The translations under genes were made by a program, and so were the position numbers. From an uncultured Phascolarctobacterium sp. (GTDB lineage: Bacteria; Bacillota; Negativicutes; Acidaminococcales; Acidaminococcaceae), in contig CANRJC010000003.1 of NCBI GenBank assembly GCA_947630795.1, positions 1 through 64,000 of the forward strand: a stretch of DNA of 64,000 nt, written 5' to 3'. This document shows positions 6,877 through 14,835 of this stretch, piece by piece (within the stretch, counting starts at the first letter, position 1; every line of letters starts with the position of its first letter). A model generated the notes under the pieces. That model ran no database searches and was not told the origin of the DNA. It saw only the letters and a list, made by a program, of their open reading frames with translations.

Positions 6877-8247
6877 TTATTTGGAACGGTATTTTTCCGC
6901 CCAGCCTTCGATATTCTGCTGCTTGGCGCGGGCGATGCCCAAAGCTGCGGCAGGCACTTCTTTGGTGATGGTGCTGCCGGCGCCGACATAGCAGTCGTCG
7001 CCCACTTTGACAGGGGCGATGAGATTGGTGTTGCAGCCGATGAAAGCGTTGTCGCCGATGACGGTGCGGTGTTTGTTTTTGCCGTCGTAATTGACGGTGA
7101 TGCAGCCGCAGCCCATGTTCACGCCGCTGCCGATGTCGCTGTCGCCGATGTAGGTGAGGTGAGGCAGTTTGGTGCCCCGGCCCACGGAAGAATTTTTCAC
7201 TTCTACGAAGTTACCGATCTTCACGTTATCGTGCAAAACGGTGTCGGGCCGAAGATGCACGTAAGGACCGGCGGTGATGTTGTTGCCTATCCGGCAGTCG
7301 TGGCCGTATAAAAATTGCAGATGACAGCCGTCGCCCACCTGCACGTTCGAGAGGCGGACGTTGGGACCGATCTCGCAATCTTCGCCGATACGAGAGCCGC
7401 TCTCCAACCAAGTGTAGGGATAGATGACGGTGTCGGGGCCGATGCTGACATCGGCGTCGATGAAAGTAGAAGCGGGGTCCATCACGGTCACCCCTGCGTC
7501 CATCAATTTGTACAAAATGCGGCGGCGCATGAGAGCTTCCGCTTCCGCCAATTGACGGCGGCTGTTGATGCCCAGCACCATGTCGCTGTCGGGGCAGACC
7601 ACGCCCCCTACGCTTTTGCCTGCAGCCGTCAGTTTGGCCAGCACGTCCGTAAGATAATATTCACCCTGGGCATTATCGCAGGTCAAAGTGGCGAGGGTCT
7701 CAAAAAGCAGGGGACAGTCCAAACAGTAGATGCCGGTGTTGACTTCCCGGATCTTCTTTTCTTCCGCTGTGGCATCTTTTTCTTCCACGATGGCCCGCAC
7801 CCGGCCTTCTTCATCCCGCAGGATACGGCCGTAGCCCGTGGGGTCGTCCATCATGGTGGTGAGGACGGTAGCCGCATTGCCGCTGTCCTTGTGGACTTGG
7901 CAGAAACGGGCCAACTCAGCACCGTCCAAAAGGGGAGTATCGCCGCAGAGGATGAGGGCAGTGCCTCGAAAGTCCGCCAAAGCTGCTTTGGTCTGCAAAA
8001 CGGCGTGGCCGGTGCCCAACTGCTGTTCTTGCAGCACCGTGCGGCCTCGATCGCCTACCAAACGGCTCACGGCTTCGGCGCCGTGGCCCACAACTACCAA
8101 TTTTTCTTCGGCGCCGGCGGCAGCGGCGGCTTCCAGCACATGCTCCAGCATGGCCTTGCCGCCCACTTTGTGGAGCACCTTCGGCAATTTGCTGCGCATG
8201 CGGGTGCCTTTGCCGGCGGCCAAAATGATAGCGACCATATTTTTCAT
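6877..8247 (-). CDS. glmU: Bifunctional UDP-GlcNAc pyrophosphorylase / GlcN-1-P acetyltransferase
   Basis: A 456-residue enzyme making UDP-GlcNAc for peptidoglycan (and LPS in diderms). The N-terminal half is a nucleotidyltransferase with LAAGKGTRMRS near residue 10, GHAVLQT and CGDTPLL. The C-terminal half is a left-handed beta-helix of hexapeptide repeats (GPYVHLRPDTVL, VGRGTKLPHLTYIGD, VNYDGKNKHRT). The acetyltransferase His is in HLTYIGD. A strong SD (AAGGAG) precedes the ATG. Confidence 0.96.
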   Translation of the reverse strand: MKNMVAIILAAGKGTRMRSKLPKVLHKVGGKAMLEHVLEAAAAAGAEEKLVVVGHGAEAVSRLVGDRGRTVLQEQQLGTGHAVLQTKAALADFRGTALILCGDTPLLDGAELARFCQVHKDSGNAATVLTTMMDDPTGYGRILRDEEGRVRAIVEEKDATAEEKKIREVNTGIYCLDCPLLFETLATLTCDNAQGEYYLTDVLAKLTAAGKSVGGVVCPDSDMVLGINSRRQLAEAEALMRRRILYKLMDAGVTVMDPASTFIDADVSIGPDTVIYPYTWLESGSRIGEDCEIGPNVRLSNVQVGDGCHLQFLYGHDCRIGNNITAGPYVHLRPDTVLHDNVKIGNFVEVKNSSVGRGTKLPHLTYIGDSDIGSGVNMGCGCITVNYDGKNKHRTVIGDNAFIGCNTNLIAPVKVGDDCYVGAGSTITKEVPAAALGIARAKQQNIEGWAEKYRSK

Positions 8248-8587
8248 GGGAACTCTCCTTCTTTAGACCCGTTATCGAAGCTTTGACTTTTTCAAAAAGG
8301 CCGGCTGTTTAAAAAAGGCAAAGTTTTTCAAAGCGATCGAATTAAAAAAGATCTTTAACAATGAGCCGGATATTTCGCAACGTGCTCGATCTTCACAACG
8401 AGAAAAATTTTTATGATAGGTCATATCTTAACGATAAGCCGATCTTTGCAACACGCCGGATATTCACAATAAGATATATCCTCAGAATAAGCTAGATCTT
8501 CAAAACAGGCTAGATATTCATAACGAGGCAGATATTCACAATAAGCTGAATTTTTATAAGGGGCTGAATTTTTCACAAATGAGCTCG
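8248..8587. repeat. Degenerate 18-bp tandem repeat array between two minus-strand genes
   Basis: No gene is seen in this 340-bp gap. From about 8345 to 8590 the sequence is built of roughly a dozen diverged units of about 18 bp. The + strand consensus is near GCTGGATATTCACAATAAG. Clear units include GATATTCACAATAAG (two copies), GATATTCATAACGAG, GATCTTCACAACGAG and GAATTTTTCACAAATGAG. The minus strand reads like TTATTGTGAATATC repeated. All frames contain stops, so it is not coding. The unit recurs in two copies near 13.87-13.94 kb. Confidence 0.6.
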
Positions 8588-9361
8588 TCAACGAGAAACG
8601 ATAATTTTTTGCAAAAGCGCCCAGTCTGTCACTTTGTCCACGTCTACGCCTATTTCGGGATAGGGAGAAAAGATAAGGCGGCTGTCCATTTTCATCAGGC
8701 TGCTCATCCGTTCTTCGGCTTGGGCGGCCGTTAGGGTGCAGAAAAGGAGCTTAAAAATAAAATCCCAGCCCAACCAGCGGCAGAAGCGCCACGGTTTTTT
8801 GCGCAGGGCGAAAAGTTCTTTCGCTTTGGCTTGGCCTCGGGGAATGACGGAGGAAGCCACCAACATCATGTTGCCGCCGGTGAAGCAGCCTTCTTTGATG
8901 CGGATATAAGTGCGCCGGGTCTCGGGGTAAGCTGCCTCGCAGGCGGCTTTGGGGATGGCCGGATAATAGAGCTCGCCGGTGGGCAGGGCTTCGCAACGCT
9001 CTAAAAAATCCCGAACGGCGGCGCCGCTGATGAGAGGTATATCCTGACAGACGAAAAGGATCTTTTCTTCGGGCTCGTTTAAATAAGCGGCGGCCTTCAG
9101 GCAAGTGTCGGGCAAAGTAGTGCCGGCGCTTATCGCCTTCACCTCTGGGGGCAACGGTCCCGCTTTGCTCAGCGCCTCTTTTTCTATGGCCAACACGATC
9201 TTTTTCACACGGCCGCTTTGCTCGAGGGCTGCTACTTGCAGATCCAACAAACGCCGTCCTCCCACTTCGGCCAAGCAGAGCACGTCGGTGCCCGCCAGAG
9301 GCAAAAGCCAGGGGGAGCGGCCTCCCCCTAAGATCACGGCGTTATAAATTTTGGCGGTCAT
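8588..9361 (-). CDS. MobA-like nucleotidyltransferase family protein
   Basis: A 257-residue GT-A fold protein. It has AVILGGGRSPWLLPLAG at the N-terminus (loop resembling GlmU/MobA), VCQDIPLISG as the metal-binding Asp region, and FTGGNMMLV plus GVDVDKVTDW near the C-terminus. It probably transfers a nucleotide to a phosphorylated substrate, but the substrate is unknown. The frame is open upstream, but the ATG at 9361 overlaps the GntR stop (ATGA), so translation is coupled. It is the last gene of ispE-GntR-nucleotidyltransferase. Confidence 0.7.
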   Translation of the reverse strand: MTAKIYNAVILGGGRSPWLLPLAGTDVLCLAEVGGRRLLDLQVAALEQSGRVKKIVLAIEKEALSKAGPLPPEVKAISAGTTLPDTCLKAAAYLNEPEEKILFVCQDIPLISGAAVRDFLERCEALPTGELYYPAIPKAACEAAYPETRRTYIRIKEGCFTGGNMMLVASSVIPRGQAKAKELFALRKKPWRFCRWLGWDFIFKLLFCTLTAAQAEERMSSLMKMDSRLIFSPYPEIGVDVDKVTDWALLQKIIVSR

Positions 9362-10041
9362 TTCGTTTTCTTCGGTTTCATAGACAGCAGCAAAGTGTGC
9401 TCCGCATTTTCGATGTGGCTGCGGGCGGCGGTGCGGGCTTTGCGCACGTCCCGGGCGGCGATGCACTCTACCAGATGGCGGTGCTCGGCTATGGTCTCGG
9501 CCAGACGGCCGGGATAACTCATGCTGCGGCCCCTGATGGTGGTGAGCTGAGTGCGCAGATTGTTGATGATGTCCCGCAGGCGGGCATTGCGGCTGGCGTT
9601 GTAGAGAAGATCGTGAAAGGCGGTGTCCAGTTCTACGATCTTGGGCATATCATCGACCGCCGCATATTTATCGATATCCAATAAATATTGCTGCAATTGC
9701 TCCAATTCTTCATCGGTGATCCGCTCGGCGGCCAGACCGGCGGCCAGTTCATCCAAAGCCACGCGTATCTCGTAAATGGCGCTGATGTCTTTGATGGAGA
9801 TGTCGGCCACATAGGTGCCTCTTCTGGGCACCATCACCACAAAGCCTTCCAGCTCCAATTTGCGGATGGCCTCCCGCACGGGGGTGCGGCTCACCCCCAT
9901 CTCGTCGGCCAGCTGGATCTCCATCAAACGTTCACCGGGGCTGAAGACGCCGGCGGTGATGGCTTGCTTGATAGTTTCGCAGACCAATTCCCGCAGAGAT
10001 TTATAACTATCCAGTCGAATGGGCTTAAGGTGTCCTGCCAT
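9358..10041 (-). CDS. GntR-family transcriptional regulator, FCD (FadR-type) subgroup
   Basis: A 227-residue protein. The N-terminal winged helix-turn-helix contains ADEMGVSRTPVREAIRKLE (about residues 48-66). The C-terminal all-helical FCD ligand domain has the metal-ligand pattern D..FH (ELDTAFHDLLY) and late His residues (AEHRHLV, AARSHIENAEHT). FCD proteins usually sense small carboxylates. Its target is not evident. It is coupled to ispE (TGATG) and to the downstream nucleotidyltransferase, an unusual place for a metabolite-responsive regulator. Confidence 0.85.
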   Translation of the reverse strand: MAGHLKPIRLDSYKSLRELVCETIKQAITAGVFSPGERLMEIQLADEMGVSRTPVREAIRKLELEGFVVMVPRRGTYVADISIKDISAIYEIRVALDELAAGLAAERITDEELEQLQQYLLDIDKYAAVDDMPKIVELDTAFHDLLYNASRNARLRDIINNLRTQLTTIRGRSMSYPGRLAETIAEHRHLVECIAARDVRKARTAARSHIENAEHTLLLSMKPKKTK

Positions 10042-10916
10042 CAGCCTTGCCTCCTTCCCACCGTAGTGGTCACTGCAATGTCTACATCGAAATCCCGTAA
10101 GGCCGCCGCTGCCGCTTCGGCCTGTTCTTTATCGGCGGCGAGGGCGAAGACTGTGGGACCGCTGCCGCTCATCATGGCGAAATAGGCGCCGGCACCCACC
10201 ATGGCTGCTTTGATCTGAGCGATGAGGGGATAGGCGGGGATGGTGACGGTCTCCAGTTCGTTGGCCATGTAGGGGACCAAGGCCCTGGCGCCGAAACGCA
10301 AGCGGTCTACGATGGCCCAGATCTTCGGGTGATTGATGACGCGGCCGCTGCGGAAATTTTTATAAGCCCAGCCGGTGCTGATGCTGAGCCCTTTGGGACG
10401 GGCCAGCACCACGTGGGCAGTGGGCAGATCTTTCAAATGATCGATGATCTCGCCGCGGCCGGTGGCTAAAGCGGTACCTCCTTCCAAACAGAAGGGCACG
10501 TCGCTGCCTAAACGGGCCGCCAAACTTTTCATGATATCGGGGTCCAGATGCAGGTCCCACAATTTGTTCAGACCTCTCAGCACTGCAGCCGCATCGGTGC
10601 TGCCGCCGGCCAAGCCGGCGCCCACAAAAATATTTTTGTGCAGCCGGATGCGAAGGTCCGGTTTTCTTCCCGCTTCGGCGGCAACTAAAGTTGCAGCCTG
10701 ACAGACCAAATTATCTGCACCGCAGCTGAGGCCCGGAAGATCGCAGGTCAATTCCAGACCGTTGTCTCCGTTTTGCAAAGTAATTTCGTCGGTGAGGCCT
10801 ACGCTTTGCATGATGAGGCTCACCTCGTGGTAGCCGTCTTCCCGCAAGCCGATGATCTGCAGGCCCAAATTTATTTTCGCATAAGCTGTTTCGACGATCG
10901 TAGTTTTGCTTGCCAT
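10041..10916 (-). CDS. ispE: 4-diphosphocytidyl-2-C-methyl-D-erythritol kinase
   Basis: A 291-residue GHMP kinase of the MEP isoprenoid pathway. It shows AYAKINLGLQIIGLREDGYH near the N-terminus and the ATP loop VGAGLAGGSTDAAAVLRGL. MSGSGPTVFAL lies in the C-terminal part. The ATG at 10916 is preceded by AAAAGGAAG. A longer open frame upstream has no family similarity. It is the first gene of a three-gene coupled unit. Confidence 0.94.
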   Translation of the reverse strand: MASKTTIVETAYAKINLGLQIIGLREDGYHEVSLIMQSVGLTDEITLQNGDNGLELTCDLPGLSCGADNLVCQAATLVAAEAGRKPDLRIRLHKNIFVGAGLAGGSTDAAAVLRGLNKLWDLHLDPDIMKSLAARLGSDVPFCLEGGTALATGRGEIIDHLKDLPTAHVVLARPKGLSISTGWAYKNFRSGRVINHPKIWAIVDRLRFGARALVPYMANELETVTIPAYPLIAQIKAAMVGAGAYFAMMSGSGPTVFALAADKEQAEAAAAALRDFDVDIAVTTTVGRRQG

Positions 10917-11086
10917 GTTACCACTTCCTTTTGAGGAGCATCGGGAGAGCACCGGCATGAAAAGGCCGGGGCCCCGCAAAAAAGCTTCCTTACTTTCTAC
11001 AGACAATTATATGTATACAGTATTATTTTATCCTGCTATGGCGCAATGCGCAAGGATTTTCTGCTGAGCGGCGGAAATCAGAGCCT

Positions 11087-12193
11087 TCATTGCGGGGGCA
11101 GCACGAAATAATTCGATTCCCAAGCGGGGATATAGGGATGTTGGCGCAGATAGAAGCGATAGCCGGGCACCAAAGTGCGCAGCAAGAGAGGGAGGCGGAA
11201 GACATCGTCGTTATAATGATAGGCAGCTAAGAGCAGCTTGGGCCGATATTTTTTTATGGCCGCGGCTCCTCCTTGCAGAGTTTCGTATTCCGCTCCTTCC
11301 ACATCCAACTTGATATAAGTGGGAGCATGCTCTTCGCTCAAGCGATCCAGCGTGGTCACCGGCACCGGGGTCTTGGCCCGAGTGCGAAAACTGCCCTGCC
11401 TACCTCCCGTGTCGGAAAAGGGAAGAAGAGCCTCTTCGCACCACAGCCCCTTTTCTAAAATCGTCACATTTTGCAAGCGCCGCTGTTCGGTAAAAGCGCG
11501 AAGGCGGCGGCAGTTGCGCCTATCAGGTTCCGCTGCCGTGATGTGCCGGTAGCTGCCGCCGGTGAGCTGTAAAAATTCTTTGATAGTGTCGCCGTCATAG
11601 GCTCCCAGATCGAAATAATTTTCCTGCGGGCCCAAGTGCAGCAGTTCTTCCATATCCTGCCGCCGCCGACTGTAAACTTCCCGCAGGCAAGAGAGCTTCC
11701 CGCTCAATTTAAAATCAAGGATGCCGCTCAATACGGCCCGGGAGCGGTCATCGGCCAAAAGAGCGTAGGTCTCTTGCAATTCTTCCGCGTGGCGGGCCAA
11801 ATAGGCCGGGCCGAACTCTTCTTTTTCTTCATAGAGAGGAAGATGAGGGGCCAGCACGCCGCCCGGATGTTTTTGCTCCAGCCGGGCGAAAAGCTCCAGC
11901 ACCTCCGGCTTTTCGCTGGCGAAGGCGATGAGGATGAGGCAGTCGCTTCCCAGACGGGCCGTCACTTCTTCGTAACTTTCTACCGTCAGCTCGTGAAATT
12001 TTTGGTGGCGGACGAAACCGGGGCTGGCGAAGAGGGCGGCGATCTTTGCTCCCAAGCGGTCGCAAAGAGAAAAAAGTTTGTCGGCTCCGTCGCCCATGCC
12101 GTAAAGGACCAGGGGCCGGCCTTTGCGGGCAGCTTCTTCGATGCGCTGCCGATAAGAGACGGTCTCCTTCATGAAAGGCAGCGGGGGCTTCAT
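11087..12193 (-). CDS. FkbM-family methyltransferase with N-terminal Rossmann-like domain
   Basis: A 368-residue protein. The C-terminal half carries the FkbM SAM-methyltransferase pattern: NYFDLGAYDGDTIKEF near residue 195, the acidic AAEPDRRNCRRL, and YIKLDVEGAEYETLQGG. FkbM enzymes O-methylate sugars or polyketides. The N-terminal part (LVLYGMGDGADKL) looks like a second nucleotide-binding fold, as in some glycan-modifying fusions. It is coupled to the upstream hypothetical gene by a 4-nt overlap. Substrate is unknown; a surface glycan is plausible. Confidence 0.75.
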   Translation of the reverse strand: MKPPLPFMKETVSYRQRIEEAARKGRPLVLYGMGDGADKLFSLCDRLGAKIAALFASPGFVRHQKFHELTVESYEEVTARLGSDCLILIAFASEKPEVLELFARLEQKHPGGVLAPHLPLYEEKEEFGPAYLARHAEELQETYALLADDRSRAVLSGILDFKLSGKLSCLREVYSRRRQDMEELLHLGPQENYFDLGAYDGDTIKEFLQLTGGSYRHITAAEPDRRNCRRLRAFTEQRRLQNVTILEKGLWCEEALLPFSDTGGRQGSFRTRAKTPVPVTTLDRLSEEHAPTYIKLDVEGAEYETLQGGAAAIKKYRPKLLLAAYHYNDDVFRLPLLLRTLVPGYRFYLRQHPYIPAWESNYFVLPPQ

Positions 12194-13743
12194 AGCAGGC
12201 CTCGCTCTTCTTGCTGCCCGCTCTTATTGTAAGCAGGCTCGAACATGGAGAGCAGGCCCATGATCTGATGCTGCAGGAGGGGGCTGTAGCTCAATTCGCC
12301 GGCCCTCTTCAAAGCTTGCAGGAGGGCGGCGGTCAGGCAGTCGGCTCCCCAGCGGTAAAGAACGTCCACCGCCAAGCTGCGGGGCCAGTCGTACATGCCG
12401 GTGAGGGCGCCGCACACGAGGGCTTCGCCCTGACCGGGCCTGTCCTTCAGATAAAAGAGGATGTCCCCGAAGGCTTCCTGACTGCCCATATAAAAGGCCA
12501 AATTTTCTTCCGCTATGCTGAGAGCAGAGGCGGCCACCTCTTCTTCTCCGCTCAAAAGATAGGGTAGCAACCGATATTCGTCGGGCTTTTTTTCAAAATA
12601 GTCCAAAAGACAGAGGCCGGGGTCCCAGCCCAACTCGAAGGCAAAATCGAGCAACGTGTAATTCAAAGTGCCGTCGACGCAGAGATATTTATCGATGGCT
12701 TCTTCCCAATTTTGCGTGAAGACCAGAGCATCGCAGCGGCCGATCAGTTCCTGCACTTGCCGTTCGCTCAAGAGGTAGCGCTCTTCGGCTTCACCGAGAG
12801 CCCGCAGCCGATCGGCCAGGACGGCGGCCGGCAGATAGTCCAGAGGCGAGCGGGCAGTTTGCTCAAGATGGCGCAAAAGATCGTCGAGCATGGTTTCAAG
12901 AGGAATATCCGCTTTTTCGAGGAGCTCTTCCAAAAAGGCGCCGGGATATTCCGCCAGCAATAAAAGCAAAGAAGTCAAAAGGGCGGCGGCGCAGTCTGTA
13001 AGTTCCCGCTGGAGCTTTTTTTCTGCCAAAAGCTTCGCCAATTCGCTCTCTTCGACGAGCCTCACGGCCAAAGGAGGATATTCCACTTCCAAGCACAGCC
13101 ACTGCCGCAGCAGCAGGCGGCGCTGCAAGGCATCGAAGCAGCGGGCTTCGTTCAAGGCGCAGACCTTGCCCCAGCCCCGGGTGCACTCTGCCAGCACCCA
13201 CACGTCGTGCTGAGGCATAAAACCGCTCAAACGGCAGGCGTAGAAAAAGAAGAAAGTGAATTCTTCACAGCGGGCCGCATTCAAAAGATCCCGCCACAGC
13301 ACCGGGTTGTGCTCCTTCAATTTTTCCATGCCGTAAAGGCCGCAGAGGATGAAGGCCAGCTTCAAAGGATTGCGATGGACCGCCGTATAAAAAAATTCCT
13401 GAGCCAAAGCCAGCAGGGCCTCCCGGGGGAGGTCGCTTTTTTCTTGCAGCTTTTTTGCGAGAGGATCGCAGACGGCGCAGATGGGCATTTGCCGGCACAG
13501 ATCGTACAGGTAGCGGCGGTGGGGGGCGTCGTTGTTTTTCAAACAAAGGAGCAGGGCCCGCTGCAGTCTTTGCGCTCCTTTCTCATCGGAAGGCAAGCGG
13601 CTGCCGTAAAAGGCAGCGTCCTCCGTGCCCAAAGGCTGGGGCAGCAGGGGCTGAGGCTCGTCGGGGAGCACGGGCAGCGTGTAACGGCCGTTTTCATCCA
13701 AATGTTTGCTTATATAAAAGTAAAGACCGGTCTCTTTCATTTC
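12190..13743 (-). CDS. Large alpha-helical protein of unknown function
   Basis: About 517 residues from the ATG at 13743 (MKETGLYFYISKH). The protein is Leu/Ala/Glu-rich and almost wholly helical, with repeated amphipathic pairs suggesting a HEAT/TPR-like solenoid. No catalytic motif is seen and no signal peptide or membrane helix is obvious. The start is chosen because the frame upstream overlaps a good promoter. It precedes the FkbM gene with a 4-nt overlap, so the two probably act together, perhaps in glycan modification. I do not recognise a family. Confidence 0.65.
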   Translation of the reverse strand, partial: EMKETGLYFYISKHLDENGRYTLPVLPDEPQPLLPQPLGTEDAAFYGSRLPSDEKGAQRLQRALLLCLKNNDAPHRRYLYDLCRQMPICAVCDPLAKKLQEKSDLPREALLALAQEFFYTAVHRNPLKLAFILCGLYGMEKLKEHNPVLWRDLLNAARCEEFTFFFFYACRLSGFMPQHDVWVLAECTRGWGKVCALNEARCFDALQRRLLLRQWLCLEVEYPPLAVRLVEESELAKLLAEKKLQRELTDCAAALLTSLLLLLAEYPGAFLEELLEKADIPLETMLDDLLRHLEQTARSPLDYLPAAVLADRLRALGEAEERYLLSERQVQELIGRCDALVFTQNWEEAIDKYLCVDGTLNYTLLDFAFELGWDPGLCLLDYFEKKPDEYRLLPYLLSGEEEVAASALSIAEENLAFYMGSQEAFGDILFYLKDRPGQGEALVCGALTGMYDWPRSLAVDVLYRWGADCLTAALLQALKRAGELSYSPLLQHQIMGLLSMFEPAYNKSGQQEERGLL

Positions 13744-13790
13744 GTTAAAAAAATCCTCGCTCGTCGCAACGGCCCTCGTTGCGTAGCTAT

Positions 13791-13819
13791 ATTTTAGCAT
13801 TAAGCGCAGTCTGCCGCAA
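13791..13819 (-). promoter_or_regulatory. Promoter of the hypothetical/FkbM pair
   Basis: Minus-strand TTGCGG (13814-13819), 17-bp spacer, TAAAAT (13791-13796), placing the transcript start about 40 nt before the ATG at 13743. This supports the shorter start. Confidence 0.6.
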
Positions 13820-14159
13820 GAGCAGTGCAAAGCGTCGGCCGAGCTCCCTCAGCTCGATCGTATAAATCTGCTGAATGTTCAAGAGCGTGCGGACGCTCCC
13901 TCAAGAGAGCCATTTAGATCGGCTGAATGTTCAAGAGAGAGGAGCGAGAAAATTTTTCGCGCAGACAGTTCGACAGAGGCAGCGAACGCAAGAGAAGGGC
14001 GAAATGAAAAGAGCGAAAGCTCAAACGAAAAAGCTCGCAAAGAAAAGCTCGAAGTGAAAGCTCAAAGAAGAAAGCAAAACGAAAAAGCAAACGAAAAAAA
14101 ACACCGGCTCGTAAGAGTCGGTGTCTGCGAGTTACGAAAAATATTTCGGCGTTGCCGTT
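13820..14159. repeat. Non-coding purine-rich gap with two copies of a 16-bp repeat
   Basis: GCTGAATGTTCAAGAG occurs exactly at 13870-13885 and 13922-13937, each preceded by a similar A/T-rich decamer. It resembles the 18-bp units upstream of glmU. From about 13960 to 14100 the + strand is a run of GAAA/AAGCTC words without a convincing gene. An open frame there is low complexity and has no SD. The merR terminator closes the gap. Confidence 0.5.
14091..14124 (-). terminator. Intrinsic terminator after the MerR gene
   Basis: Minus-strand stem ACACCGACTC/GAGCCGGTGT (one mismatch) with a 4-nt loop at 14101-14124, followed by a run of eight T. Confidence 0.75.
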
Positions 14160-14612
14160 TTATTTTTTGCGGCGCTGCAGCAGCTCCCTGCCCTTGCGGA
14201 CTGCAGGTGGCACTTCAGAGAGGGGCAGCTCTTTCAGACCTTCGACGGTGCCCCGGGCCTCCGCTTGGCGATAGAACCATTCTTTGTAAGAAAGGATGGC
14301 CAGCACGTCCTGCAGGGAGCGCAGCTGTTCCAGCACCGTTTCTTTGCGCCGGCAGATCAGAGCCAGCCGTTCTTTGATGCCGGCATCTCCCTGCATGGCC
14401 AGAAGGATGAAGCGGCGGATGTCTTTTAAGGGCATGCCGGTCTGCTTTAGGCAGTCGATGAGGTTCAGCGTTTCCAAGTCGCTGTCTTTAAAGAGGCGGA
14501 TGCCGCTCTCCGAGCGTTCCAAAAAGGGGAACAGGCCTTTTTTGTCGTAATAGCGTAAAGTGGAAGGCGGCAGGTCTATCAGCGCCGCCAATTCGCCGAT
14601 GGTGTAATACAT
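14160..14612 (-). CDS. MerR-family transcriptional regulator
   Basis: A 150-residue protein. The N-terminal MerR helix-turn-helix is clear (YYTIGELAALIDLPPSTLRYYDKKGL) and is followed by the wing segment GIRLFKDSDLETL, a long dimerisation helix and a basic tail. No Cys pair for metals is present in the ligand region, so it is more like the effector- or stress-type MerR proteins. The ATG at 14612 has SD GGGAGGG. An upstream ATG is less well placed. It is monocistronic; its target is unknown, though DUF401 lies next to it on the same strand. Confidence 0.82.
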   Translation of the reverse strand: MYYTIGELAALIDLPPSTLRYYDKKGLFPFLERSESGIRLFKDSDLETLNLIDCLKQTGMPLKDIRRFILLAMQGDAGIKERLALICRRKETVLEQLRSLQDVLAILSYKEWFYRQAEARGTVEGLKELPLSEVPPAVRKGRELLQRRKK

Positions 14613-14757
14613 GAGCGTCCCTCCCATGAAGCAGCGCAGCCGCAAAACTCAGGCCTTTTAAGCGCGCTTTGAGTTGCTGCAAATGATTGAAGCTGCTTTA
14701 AGCAGTCGTTTCGAAAAAGCGGCCCGCCGGGGGGCAGACCGCGGTTTCCTCGTTTTC

Positions 14758-14786
14758 ATTATAGTGAAGGGAAAAGAAAAAGACAA
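14758..14786 (-). promoter_or_regulatory. Promoter of the MerR gene
   Basis: Minus-strand TTGTCT (14781-14786), 17-bp spacer, TATAAT (14758-14763). The normal spacer shows this is not a MerR-activated 19-20-bp promoter, so autoactivation is not suggested. Confidence 0.55.
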
Positions 14787-14835
14787 ATACTTTCGACGTA
14801 TCGAAGTTATGCTTTGCCTGTATCCGGAGGCGGCT

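Noticed and set aside
8345-8590. CRISPR array
   Set aside because: Units are contiguous and about 18 bp with no unique spacers, and no cas genes are near.
13875-14057. 60-codon + strand open frame
   Set aside because: Low-complexity Lys/Arg/Gln run without an SD, overlapping repeats; it reads as non-coding purine-rich DNA.
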